The notes: generated by a model from the letters alone, not told the origin. A stretch of 53,801 bases of DNA from Defluviitaleaceae bacterium (GCA_009779935.1 WRAX01000017.1:1-53801), one strand, 5' to 3'. Shown: positions 6,425-14,042, numbered from the stretch's first letter. Program-made: numbers and translations.

Positions 6425-7849
6425 TCAGTAATTACCCTCCGCAATTAACGCAAGCACTGTTTGCAAAGCATTCATACCATCACGGTTAAAATGGTGGGGC
6501 GCTGTGCCGTATTCCCAGGGTCTGCCGTCTGCGCTTATTATGTATAGGGGGTCATAGCGCACCATAAAGCCTGTGTTTGGTAGCGTAAAGAAGTGGGACG
6601 GGAAAGAATCCATATACACCGCCATGCCACCTGTTGTATTGCCTACAAGGGTTGCAAAGCCCGTTTGGTGAAAAAATGCGGCAATATGCTGGGCGGCAGA
6701 GAAGTTGTTCATATCGGTTAAAAGCCAAATTTTTGGGTCGAAGGGGGCACGCCTGTTGGGGTTTGGGTGTGCGGTGTGGGTTCTGGGCATGTACATGTCC
6801 ATTTGGCGCAAATCCGTTATAATCTCCTGCGAAAGCACACCATAACCAAACAAGTTATTTAAAAGACGGTCGCTAAACGGCTCCCTGGTAGTGAATGTAC
6901 CATGCCGGTCTCTGCTTTGTAGGTTTAATATGTACTGGGTGTTTTCTCTTCCAGCCATGTAAAAGTGGTGGAAAGTGGCTTCTAAGGGGTGGTCTATAAA
7001 GGGCGTTACCAACATTTCTTTGAAATGCTCTGTCCAGCCACCTGTGTGACCTCTTAAATCTATGATAAGGTGCTCCATTTCTTCCAGTTCAGCAAAAAAG
7101 CTGTCTATTAGGCTTGCTTGGGTGGGGTATCCAATCTCGTACCTTCGCATGTCGGGCAATCTTATGTACGCTGCATTTCCATTGGCTATCACATCCGCAA
7201 CGATGTTAGTGTTGACAAAGCCTTGCTCATTGGTAATCAAGCGCATATATTCAGCACTTTCTGTGTACCAAATACTGCCCCTCAGTCTATTGGAAAGGTG
7301 GCTGTAAACACTTCTGGAACGGTTGGATGTAGTGTGGTGATGGTAAAAGATTTCCATGAAGTCTTGATAGTGAACCATCCTCAAATGCCCCACAGGCCAA
7401 GCGTTGGATAAAAAATCCCTTCTTAGTAGCTCATAAAAACTTAGATAATCCCATTCCGTTGCTTCATCCAATAAAAGCAACCTAAGTTCTGCTGCCAGTG
7501 CCAGCATATCCACACCATTGCGCCTGTATATTATGCCGAAGGATGGGAAGTTTTCTTCCAATGTTTTAATTAGGAAGTCGAAATCATATAAAAAGTCTTC
7601 TTGTGTTAAATCGAGTATTGGTGGCACTGTGAGGCCTATTATTGGCGGCTCTTCCCAAAAGCTTAGCTGGTCTCGTTCGGCACAATGCTCGCATGGCCAG
7701 CTTTCTCTGTTTGTCGTAAATCCATAGCCATTATTACTTGTATCTTGCCTCGCAACCATAGCGATAAAGAATAAGATTGTACCCGTTATAAGCAACGATA
7801 CTATGGCTGTTATTGTTAGGCTGGATTTGCGCTTCTTATTTTCCTCCAT
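6425..7849 (-). CDS. Membrane-anchored S41-family peptidase, copy 1 (paired with peptide 7922-8212)
   Basis: 474 residues. Basic N-terminus (MEENKKRKS), membrane segment near residues 10-32, a variable linker with two Cys (CEHC), then the conserved block ALEENFPSFGIIYRRNGVDM-like (here TLEENF), HLIIDLRGHTGG, and LLTDMNNFSAAQHIA with probable nucleophile S384, then VGNTTGGM. It is a clear paralogue of 4611-5975; the last 50 or so residues are almost identical even at DNA level, while linker and middle differ. It should act outside the membrane. GAGGGGTG lies 6 bases before ATG 7849. The same gene order and intervening stem-loop as in module 2 point to duplication of a functional unit. Confidence 0.87.
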   Translation of the reverse strand: MEENKKRKSSLTITAIVSLLITGTILFFIAMVARQDTSNNGYGFTTNRESWPCEHCAERDQLSFWEEPPIIGLTVPPILDLTQEDFLYDFDFLIKTLEENFPSFGIIYRRNGVDMLALAAELRLLLLDEATEWDYLSFYELLRRDFLSNAWPVGHLRMVHYQDFMEIFYHHHTTSNRSRSVYSHLSNRLRGSIWYTESAEYMRLITNEQGFVNTNIVADVIANGNAAYIRLPDMRRYEIGYPTQASLIDSFFAELEEMEHLIIDLRGHTGGWTEHFKEMLVTPFIDHPLEATFHHFYMAGRENTQYILNLQSRDRHGTFTTREPFSDRLLNNLFGYGVLSQEIITDLRQMDMYMPRTHTAHPNPNRRAPFDPKIWLLTDMNNFSAAQHIAAFFHQTGFATLVGNTTGGMAVYMDSFPSHFFTLPNTGFMVRYDPLYIISADGRPWEYGTAPHHFNRDGMNALQTVLALIAEGNY

Positions 7850-7869
7850 ATATTCACCCCTCTTAAAAT

Positions 7870-7897
7870 AAGCGACCGCCCAATCGGGTGGCCGCTT
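7870..7897 (-). promoter_or_regulatory. Intercistronic stem-loop between peptide gene and S41 gene (module 1)
   Basis: 12-base arms (7870-7881 with 7886-7897) with one mismatch and one wobble and loop AATC. No T run follows on the minus strand. It takes the same place as the unrelated-sequence stem-loop in module 2, so the structure rather than the sequence is conserved. Confidence 0.55.
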
Positions 7898-7921
7898 ACA
7901 ATTAATTCGCTTTTTATCAGC

Positions 7922-8212
7922 TTATCCCTTTTCCCACCAGAAATAGATACCGCCGCCGCCAATAACACCCGGCGGGCGACCTCCTGTTACTGGTTTTGAG
8001 CCTCCCACCGGCGGTGTATTAACTGGCGGGGGTGAGGGTAGATCCGGAGGTGGCGGGGTTCCGGTGCCGCCATTACAAGCATCAGGATGTGTGGAAAGCG
8101 CACCGAAGCCTATGTAGTCAGGCTGGCTGTCAAAACTTCCTGCCATAACAACGGCACTGACGGAAAACACCATGGTCAGCGTCAAAATTGACGCAACGAT
8201 TTTCTTTTTCAT
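7922..8212 (-). CDS. Small secreted peptide precursor, copy 1 (Pro/Gly-rich tail)
   Basis: 96 residues. The first 45 or so residues are almost the same as in the peptide at 6074-6292: signal peptide MKKKIVASILTLTMVFS, probable cleavage near VMA/GSF, then SFDSQPDYIGFGALST. The tail is different: PPPPDLPSPPPVNTPP, a glycine-rich stretch, and an aromatic, charged end (YFWWEKG). It has one Cys (DACNGG), against three in the other copy. ATG 8212 has AGGAGG 8 bases before. It is first in module 1, with a consensus promoter and a leader holding a 12-base tandem repeat. The function is unknown. Confidence 0.75.
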   Translation of the reverse strand: MKKKIVASILTLTMVFSVSAVVMAGSFDSQPDYIGFGALSTHPDACNGGTGTPPPPDLPSPPPVNTPPVGGSKPVTGGRPPGVIGGGGIYFWWEKG

Positions 8213-8223
8213 TTGCAATTCCT

Positions 8224-8242
8224 CCTAAAAATGTTTTTTAGG
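8224..8242 (-). promoter_or_regulatory. Hairpin covering the ribosome binding site of peptide gene 1
   Basis: CCTAAAAA and TTTTTAGG (8224-8231 with 8235-8242, 3-base loop) pair over 8 bases and include part of the AGGAGG site. Compared with module 2, both arms have changed together, so pairing is kept. Confidence 0.55.
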
Positions 8243-8275
8243 AAGCTCCTTTCGAAGCTCCTTTCGAAGCTCCTT
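8242..8275 (-). repeat. 12-base tandem repeat in the peptide 1 leader
   Basis: GAAGCTCCTTTC occurs at 8242-8253 and 8254-8265, followed by a partial copy GAAGCTCCTT at 8266-8275 (plus-strand orientation). The module 2 leader has a single copy. On the transcript each unit contains AAGGAGC, a ribosome-binding-like string. Confidence 0.85.
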
Positions 8276-8280
8276 GTAAT

Positions 8281-8309
8281 ATTATAGCAAATACCAATGG
8301 TGGTGTCAA
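8281..8309 (-). promoter_or_regulatory. Sigma-A promoter of peptide/S41 module 1
   Basis: On the minus strand, TTGACA (8309-8304), 17 bases, TATAAT (8286-8281). Flanking bases (ACACTTGACA and TTTGCTATAAT) match the module 2 promoter, while the spacer differs. Confidence 0.9.
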
Positions 8310-8339
8310 GTGTTTTTTCGCTACCTTTTGAATATGTTT

Positions 8340-8597
8340 TCAAAACTCTTCTATACAATCCTCCGTATCCACATCCACCAAAATAACATCATCCCCTATT
8401 TGCTGTATGGCATCCCATGGTATGCAGTATTCCGAATCCCGCCCCAAAATACCGAAAACACGGGCAGGACCCGGCACAATTACCTTGGCAATTTCCCCGC
8501 TTTTTGTGTCAATTTCCAAATCCGCTGCAAAGCCGAAGCGGGTGCCGTCTTTTATGTTAATAATCTCTTTTTGCCGCAATTCGTAAATCCTAACCAT
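8340..8597 (-). CDS. ymxH: YlmC/YmxH family sporulation protein (PRC-barrel)
   Basis: The 85-residue protein begins MVRIYELRQKEIINI and contains GFAADLEIDTKSGEI and IPWDAIQQIGDDVILV, the PRC-barrel pattern of the YlmC/YmxH family found in spore formers. The exact role is not known; the family is linked to sporulation by distribution and naming. AGGAGG lies about 8 bases before ATG 8597. It lies just upstream of peptide module 1 on the same strand, but that module has its own promoter. Confidence 0.85.
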   Translation of the reverse strand: MVRIYELRQKEIINIKDGTRFGFAADLEIDTKSGEIAKVIVPGPARVFGILGRDSEYCIPWDAIQQIGDDVILVDVDTEDCIEEF

Positions 8598-8636
8598 ACA
8601 AACGCCTCCTGTCCTTAAAATTTTATTCCCCCCACC

Positions 8637-8665
8637 TTGCTTTTATAACCCCGCCGTGGTATACT
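8637..8665 (+). promoter_or_regulatory. Promoter for the MATE transporter
   Basis: TTGCTT (8637-8642), 17 bases, TATACT (8660-8665). Confidence 0.6.
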
Positions 8666-8696
8666 GATAAAAAACATATTTGTTGGGAGAATGATC

Positions 8697-10052
8697 TTGA
8701 CACGTTCTGAGGTAAAAATCCGAAGTAGAGAGTTATTAAAAATTTCCATACCCATGGCTATTGAGCATATATCTGTTTCGCTAATGGGCATGGTTTCTAT
8801 TATGCTTATTTCTTATGTGGGCGAACATGCCACCTCCGCCCTTGGCATGGTGGATGCCATAACCCACCTTATTTTAGCGTTGTTTGCCGCCCTTACCACC
8901 GGCGGCACCATTGTGGTTTCCCAATATATGGGCAGGGAGGATAGGGCATCCGCTAAACGGGCGGGTGGGCAGGCCATTATGTTGTCCGTGGTGTTTTCGT
9001 TGGTTATGTTTGCCGTAATCGCTATTTTCCGTGATGCTATATTGGCCGCACTGTTTGCCGAAGCCGAAGCGGATGTGATGACGGCAGCACGAACCTTTCT
9101 AACCATCCTCAACTTCTCCTATCCCATTGTGGCGGTAACGCTGACGGTTTTCGGCATTATCCGTGGCACGGGGGATACTTTTGCGCCCATGATAATATCT
9201 GTAATTATGAACGGGTTTAATTTGGTGCTGGGCATTATCCTTATTTGGGGGCTGGATTTGGGGGTTTATGGTGCGGCGTGGGCTTTAACCGCCTCCAAGC
9301 TTGTGGGGCTTTTGGCCGCCATTTGGTATTTAACAAAAAAGGCCAAAAACCTGCGTATTAACAAACTTAAATACTTTAAGCCCGATTTTGGGCGGCAAAA
9401 AGCCATTTTGCGCCTTGGACTGCCCACCAGCTTTGAATCGGGCTTGTTCCAAGCCGGCCGCCTGATAACCCAGGTGATGATTGTTTATATAAGCACCGCC
9501 GCAATAGCCGCCAACACCATCGGCTTTGCCATGATGAATTTTGCAAATGTACCCGGCATGGCCCTTGCCACAGGCACCATGATTTTAGTTGGCCAGCGGG
9601 TGGGGCGTGGGCAAACCCACGATATTGTTAAAACATCCATGTTTTCCCTTGTTATTGGGTTTGTGTTTTTAATGGCACTTGGCTTGTTGATGATATTGTT
9701 CCGCAACCCAATTTTTGCCACATTTAACCCCACAGCGGAAACTATGGAATATTTACCAACCATTGTTATTTCATATCTGCTTATTGCCCCGTTTTTCTGG
9801 CCTGCATCCTTTATCTTGCCTGCATGTTTGCGTGCCACGGGGGATGTGGTGTATCCTATGATTGTGTCAATTTCCACTATGTTTTCCGTGCGCATTTTGC
9901 TGGGCTTTGTGCTTGGTATTGTGCTTGGCATGGGTATTACAGGGGTTTGGATTGGTATGTATTTGGATTGGGTTGCACGATCCGCCTTCTTTATCCCAAG
10001 GATGTTGCGGGGTAAATGGAAGGGTAAAGGCATCACCACCGAGGATAATTAG
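8697..10052 (+). CDS. MATE family multidrug efflux transporter
   Basis: About 451 residues with twelve hydrophobic segments in two similar halves, and MATE features such as GTGDTFAPM (first half) and the matching RATGDVVYPM (second half). MATE proteins export cationic drugs or metabolites using Na+ or H+ gradients. Two starts compete: ATG 8691 lies only 2 bases from the GGGAG site, whereas TTG 8697 has 7-base spacing and is preferred; they differ by two residues. The end overlaps the convergent ylbJ gene by 4 bases. The substrate is unknown. Confidence 0.93.
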   Translation: MTRSEVKIRSRELLKISIPMAIEHISVSLMGMVSIMLISYVGEHATSALGMVDAITHLILALFAALTTGGTIVVSQYMGREDRASAKRAGGQAIMLSVVFSLVMFAVIAIFRDAILAALFAEAEADVMTAARTFLTILNFSYPIVAVTLTVFGIIRGTGDTFAPMIISVIMNGFNLVLGIILIWGLDLGVYGAAWALTASKLVGLLAAIWYLTKKAKNLRINKLKYFKPDFGRQKAILRLGLPTSFESGLFQAGRLITQVMIVYISTAAIAANTIGFAMMNFANVPGMALATGTMILVGQRVGRGQTHDIVKTSMFSLVIGFVFLMALGLLMILFRNPIFATFNPTAETMEYLPTIVISYLLIAPFFWPASFILPACLRATGDVVYPMIVSISTMFSVRILLGFVLGIVLGMGITGVWIGMYLDWVARSAFFIPRMLRGKWKGKGITTEDN

Positions 10053-11194
10053 CCTTGGTCACGGCGAAGCGTCCTAAAAGTAAGTATTGCAAGGCATAAC
10101 ACCACCAAACCAACCACCACCAAAGCAAAGTGAGTGGCAGAACTTGCCAACACACGGGTGGGTGTGGGCGCAAAAACTGCAATAGCAACACTTTCTTCAA
10201 TGCTTTTTGTAAAAAGCGGATAAACCATCCATGTTATAAAGGCAGAAAGTGCCCCATGCCCCAATTTACACAATATGTAAATGCCACTGCTTAAATCCGT
10301 TTTCCCAATAAAACTAAGGCTTTGAAACATTATGGACAAGCCGCCAAAACCCAGTAAAAATGCCGCCAAAGCCCCAATTGCACCGTTTATACCAAATTCT
10401 GATAAAGCACCAAGTCCCCCTGTCATTTCTACAATGCCCGTAAGTACAGCGGGTGCATAATCGCCGTCCATCGGCACAAAATCGGCCAAAATCCCAAACA
10501 ACCCCACCTGATTAAGTAATGCAGAAACCACCGAAAACAGCACAATAAACCCACCTACCAAAAGCAGGGTTTCCATGGCGTTAGAAACTGCCTTGCCAAG
10601 TATTTGCCCAAACGCCCCCCTAGGTTGCATGGTGATAATCGGTGTTTGCCCTGCTTCTGCCCCATCCCCTTTACGCTTGCCATACAGCCGCATCACAAGC
10701 CCTATGACAATGGCACCCAAATAATGGGTAGCAAGCAACAAATAACCCAAAACCACCGACCCAAACATACCCGCAGCCACCGCCCCCAAAATAAACAGGG
10801 GGCCGCCATTATTGGCAAAACCCAGCAACCGCTGCGCTTCAGTTTTTCCAAGCTCTCCCCTGCCCCGCATTTCGCAAACAATTTTTGCCCCAACGGGATA
10901 TCCGGAAACCAGCCCCATAGCAAGGGCGAATCCGCCACGGCCACCAACCCTAAAAACCCACTTCATCACAGGGTTAAGCAACAAACCAAGCACATTTACA
11001 GCCCCAAGGGCTGCCAGCACATTTGCCCCTATCACAAAAGGTAAAATACCCGGCAAAACGCTGTTAAACCACAAAAAAAGCCCCCGCCCTGCCGCCTCCA
11101 AAGCAACCGTCGGGTGCGCAATTATCAAAACATTTAAGCCCGCCACCGCCAAAACCAATAAACCACGCCAAATGCGTCCATTAAGATTAAGCAT
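10049..11194 (-). CDS. ylbJ: Sporulation integral membrane protein YlbJ
   Basis: 381 residues, polytopic, with the nucleoside-recognition/gate type motifs of YlbJ: GLVSGYPVGAKIVCEMR and LLGFANNGGPLFILGAV in the first half and a related half after residue 190. In Bacillus YlbJ is a sigma-E dependent membrane protein needed for heat-resistant spores; that role is taken from the family. ATG 11194 has AGGGGTG 5 bases before. The TAA stop overlaps the MATE gene stop in a tail-to-tail arrangement with no space for a terminator. Confidence 0.9.
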   Translation of the reverse strand: MLNLNGRIWRGLLVLAVAGLNVLIIAHPTVALEAAGRGLFLWFNSVLPGILPFVIGANVLAALGAVNVLGLLLNPVMKWVFRVGGRGGFALAMGLVSGYPVGAKIVCEMRGRGELGKTEAQRLLGFANNGGPLFILGAVAAGMFGSVVLGYLLLATHYLGAIVIGLVMRLYGKRKGDGAEAGQTPIITMQPRGAFGQILGKAVSNAMETLLLVGGFIVLFSVVSALLNQVGLFGILADFVPMDGDYAPAVLTGIVEMTGGLGALSEFGINGAIGALAAFLLGFGGLSIMFQSLSFIGKTDLSSGIYILCKLGHGALSAFITWMVYPLFTKSIEESVAIAVFAPTPTRVLASSATHFALVVVGLVVLCLAILTFRTLRRDQG

Positions 11195-11223
11195 AAAAGC
11201 ACCCCTGCACCATTATATTCAAT

Positions 11224-11246
11224 AACAGGGACAACAATTCCCTGTT
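11224..11246. promoter_or_regulatory. Inverted repeat overlapping the -35 box (candidate operator)
   Basis: AACAGGGA (11224-11231) and TCCCTGTT (11239-11246) are perfect arms with a 7-base spacer. The right arm runs into the TTGACA of the next promoter, a typical place for a repressor site. Confidence 0.45.
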
Positions 11247-11273
11247 GACACAGCCCTGCAAATTTGGTATTAT
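11245..11273 (+). promoter_or_regulatory. Sigma-A promoter for the cysteine synthase-like/CAP gene pair
   Basis: TTGACA (11245-11250), 17 bases, TATTAT (11268-11273). Confidence 0.85.
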
Positions 11274-11311
11274 TTTATGGTATGCAGTCGAATTTTAAGG
11301 AGAGAGATTTT

Positions 11312-12286
11312 ATGGGTCGTTTCATCACCAGCATCACCCAAGCTATCGGGCAAACGCCCCTTTTGCGGCTGGATATGATAAAAAGTCACTTTGGTTTTGA
11401 GGGTAATATTTTCGCTAAATTGGAACATCTAAACCCCAGCTTTTCCAAAAAGGACCGCATTGCCCTTGGTATGGTAGAACTGGCAGAGCGTAGAGGGCTG
11501 CTTAATCCCGGGCAAACCATTTTAGAAATGTCCAGCGGCAACACGGGCACGGGGGTTGCCATGGTGGCATCCGCTAAGGGCTATCGCCTAATTTGTGTAC
11601 TTTCCCGTGGTAACAGCCCCGAACGTGCAAGGATGATAGAAGCCTTCGGCGGCGAAATTTATTATGTGGACCAACACGAAAGCTCCACCCCCGGCAAGGT
11701 AAGCCAAGCGGACATTGAACTGGTAGAAGAGGCCGCCATACGCCTAACAAAGGAAACGGGAGCGTTTTTTATTGACCAGTTTCATAACTTTGACAATACA
11801 TTGGCGCAAAAGCCCGCCGCAATGGAGATGTGGGAGCAAAGCGGCCGCCAAATACACGCCTTTGCGGACTTTATTGGAACAGGCGGTACATTTACAGGTT
11901 ACAGCCGCATATTAAAGGAATTTGACCCTGATATACGCTGCTATGCAGTAGAGCCCGACGGTTGCGCATACTATAAAGGCGAAGTAACCCCCGGTGCCTG
12001 CCACCGCATACAAGGCGGCGGATATGCTAAACATGTGGAAAATGTAGATAAAAGCCTGATTGACGGTTGTATAACCGTAACCGACAAAGAGGCGGAGGAA
12101 ATGACCCGTATGCTTGCCAAAAAAGAGGGTATTTTTGCGGGCTTTTCGTCGGGGGCAAATGTTTTTGCCGCCATAAAGCAGTTGCAAGGGGAGGATGCAG
12201 GCAAAAATTTCGGCATAGTTATTAATGACTGTGGCTTAAAATACATGTCCACCGACCTTTTTGAGCATAGGCATTACGAAATTTAA
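11312..12286 (+). CDS. PLP-dependent cysteine synthase family protein
   Basis: 324 residues of the fold-type II PLP family. The Schiff-base lysine is K47 in SFSKKDR (usually SVKDR), the phosphate-binding asparagine loop is SSGNTGTGVA, and the glycine loop is GTGGTFTG. The normal reaction would be beta-replacement on O-acetylserine giving cysteine, but relatives use cystathionine, O-phosphoserine or make diaminopropionate, so the substrate is left open. ATG 11312 has AAGGAGAGAG 7 bases upstream; an open frame from 11264 lacks a site. The 18-base gap to the CAP-domain gene suggests an operon, an unusual pairing. Confidence 0.88.
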   Translation: MGRFITSITQAIGQTPLLRLDMIKSHFGFEGNIFAKLEHLNPSFSKKDRIALGMVELAERRGLLNPGQTILEMSSGNTGTGVAMVASAKGYRLICVLSRGNSPERARMIEAFGGEIYYVDQHESSTPGKVSQADIELVEEAAIRLTKETGAFFIDQFHNFDNTLAQKPAAMEMWEQSGRQIHAFADFIGTGGTFTGYSRILKEFDPDIRCYAVEPDGCAYYKGEVTPGACHRIQGGGYAKHVENVDKSLIDGCITVTDKEAEEMTRMLAKKEGIFAGFSSGANVFAAIKQLQGEDAGKNFGIVINDCGLKYMSTDLFEHRHYEI

Positions 12287-12304
12287 TATAAAGGAGAGCA
12301 GTTA

Positions 12305-13303
12305 ATGAAAAAACCGATGAAAAAGGCAGTCATCGTTGCCATAACAGCCATGATAAGCATAGGTACAACACTGGCAGTTAATGCCGCAGACGAAATACGC
12401 ATACGTGTGGATGGGCAGTTTATTGACACGGGGGACACGGCACCCCAAATGCATAATGACCGCACCTTGGTGCCCCTTGGCGCAGTTATGACCCAACTGG
12501 GCTTTGCGGTAGATTGGGACCCAGCCCACCGCACCGTATTTTTAACCATGTATGGCATGCCGGATATTTTATTACCAATTGATGACAGGCCTGCCGTTAG
12601 CGGCTTTTCCTCATTTAACGGCATACACCGTGCAGGGGAAATGTATTTAAGCGACAACAGGGTGTTTACATTGGATGCCGCCCCAACCATCATTAATGAT
12701 AGAACCATGGTGCCCGTACGTGCCATTGCCCAAGCGGCACAGATGGAGGTAGACTGGGACCCGGTAAACCGCATTGTGGAAATTATAACATCCACCACCA
12801 GCGAAGTGCCGCCAACCCAACGGGTAGCAATTGAAAACAGAAGGCAAACGGAAGCGGAAAGATCGGCGTGGGTTGCCCACTATTGGGCAGCAGGCGGCAT
12901 TTCCGACTTTGAGCGGGAAATTGTTGCCGTCATAAACCAGGTTAGGGCATCCTACGGGCTTAGCCACCTTACCATCGATTATGGTTTAGCTATGGCATCC
13001 CGCTTTTATGCCCAAACCCTTGCAGAACTTAATTTGACACTAGGCCATAACGAAGGGCCTTATGGCGGTTCTGCCGGCACGGTGGAATCCTTTGGTTTTA
13101 ACTGGAATGCCGTTAATGCCCTAGCGGGACGTTGGACGGCGCAAGATACTGTGGATGCTTGGATGGCAAGCTCCAGCCATCGCCAAAATATCCTAACCCC
13201 TGCCCTGCGCTATGTTGGCATGGGCTCCCATGAAGGCGGCCAATGGGGCATAATTAGCTATTCGATTATGAGCAACACATCATCAGGCTTCACCGCCCCA
13301 TAA
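12305..13303 (+). CDS. Secreted protein: stalk/copper-amine-oxidase-N-like domain plus CAP (SCP) domain
   Basis: 332 residues. Signal peptide about 1-28 (KKAVIVAITAMISIG, cleavage near NAA/DEI). Residues 30-160 form a copper amine oxidase N-terminal-like domain, a frequent wall-associated module in Clostridia, with paired motifs NDRTLVPLGAV and NDRTMVPVRAI followed by VDWDP. Residues about 200-325 form a CAP/SCP domain, with INQVRASYGL, LGHNEGPYGG and SSSHRQNILTPALRYVGMG. CAP domains of this type (YkwD-like) are secreted and of largely unknown activity. It follows the PLP enzyme by 18 bases with AAGGAGAG before the ATG, and a terminator follows it. Confidence 0.93.
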   Translation: MKKPMKKAVIVAITAMISIGTTLAVNAADEIRIRVDGQFIDTGDTAPQMHNDRTLVPLGAVMTQLGFAVDWDPAHRTVFLTMYGMPDILLPIDDRPAVSGFSSFNGIHRAGEMYLSDNRVFTLDAAPTIINDRTMVPVRAIAQAAQMEVDWDPVNRIVEIITSTTSEVPPTQRVAIENRRQTEAERSAWVAHYWAAGGISDFEREIVAVINQVRASYGLSHLTIDYGLAMASRFYAQTLAELNLTLGHNEGPYGGSAGTVESFGFNWNAVNALAGRWTAQDTVDAWMASSSHRQNILTPALRYVGMGSHEGGQWGIISYSIMSNTSSGFTAP

Positions 13304-13327
13304 ATACAGTTAAGCGTAACAATTAAG

Positions 13328-13354
13328 GGATGGACAGTGTGTCCATCCTTTTTT
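13328..13354 (+). terminator. Rho-independent terminator after the CAP gene
   Basis: GGATGGACA (13328-13336) pairs with TGTCCATCC (13340-13348) over a 3-base loop, followed by six T. Confidence 0.92.
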
Positions 13355-13406
13355 GGTTGTGCCGGGGCAAATGCCGCACATAAATGCCACAAGACCCCAA
13401 CTCCTT

Positions 13407-13704
13407 TCAAGCCTTATCGGTTTCGGTATTGCAGGGTATGACCTTGATGGAAGATTTTGCTTTACCCCCTCCCCATTTTTTTGAAGAAGATGCGCCAAAC
13501 TGAGACAGTGGGGATGCCCTATCATTCAACAACCTACGTGCTCCCGACCAAGTAAAGTCATAGTAAATAACTTGGCCACCAACTTTGTGCGCCCCGCCCC
13601 CGAGCCCTGCTGTGTTTTGGCAGAAAGTAGCTGCCCGGGCGTTTCGCCCAAGTATCAATCCAATATTGTGTATGTAAATTTGAACAGCAACCGGTCAATA
13701 AGCC
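13407..13704 (-). pseudogene. Degraded reading-frame remnant in a 780-base gene-poor region
   Basis: No intact gene was seen between 13304 and 14087. On the minus strand a frame runs from about 13704 to a stop at 13407 with protein-like content near the end (VIYYDFTWSGARRLL) but no start codon with a ribosome site and a TGA immediately upstream. A second minus-strand frame just beyond (KKGYQTYFINHAVGNK, ending near 13696) could be part of the same broken gene. No family was recognised. The stretch 13710-14000 shows only weak inverted repeats. Confidence 0.25.
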
Positions 13705-14006
13705 CACATCAACTTATTTCCAACAGCGTGGTTTATGAAGTAAGTCTGATAGCCTTTCTTTAATCCCGCTTACAATTTACCGTAGGGGTGATATATCCGA
13801 AAACCCCGGATTCAAACCCAGCCGGAAGGTAGCCTATCACCATTTTAGGTTACAGGCAGCTGGTTGGAATATACCATTTACTATTCTCAGCTTGATATAT
13901 GCAGCCCACCGCATCAAATAGCTATTAACTTTGATTTGGTTTATGCTTAGGCAAGGGGTTGAAGTTACACGATTTTAACCCTTTGTTTTTTGTTATTATT
14001 TGGGGG

Positions 14007-14035
14007 TTGACAAAAAAGGGCGCATAGCTTATAAT
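14007..14035 (+). promoter_or_regulatory. Sigma-A promoter of the TetR/nucleotidyltransferase operon
   Basis: TTGACA (14007-14012), 17 bases, TATAAT (14030-14035); a full consensus promoter. Confidence 0.92.
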
Positions 14036-14042
14036 GAATTTA

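Noticed and set aside
13310-13525. 71-residue minus-strand frame across the CAP gene terminator
   Set aside because: It runs through the terminator hairpin and has no ribosome binding site or recognisable sequence.
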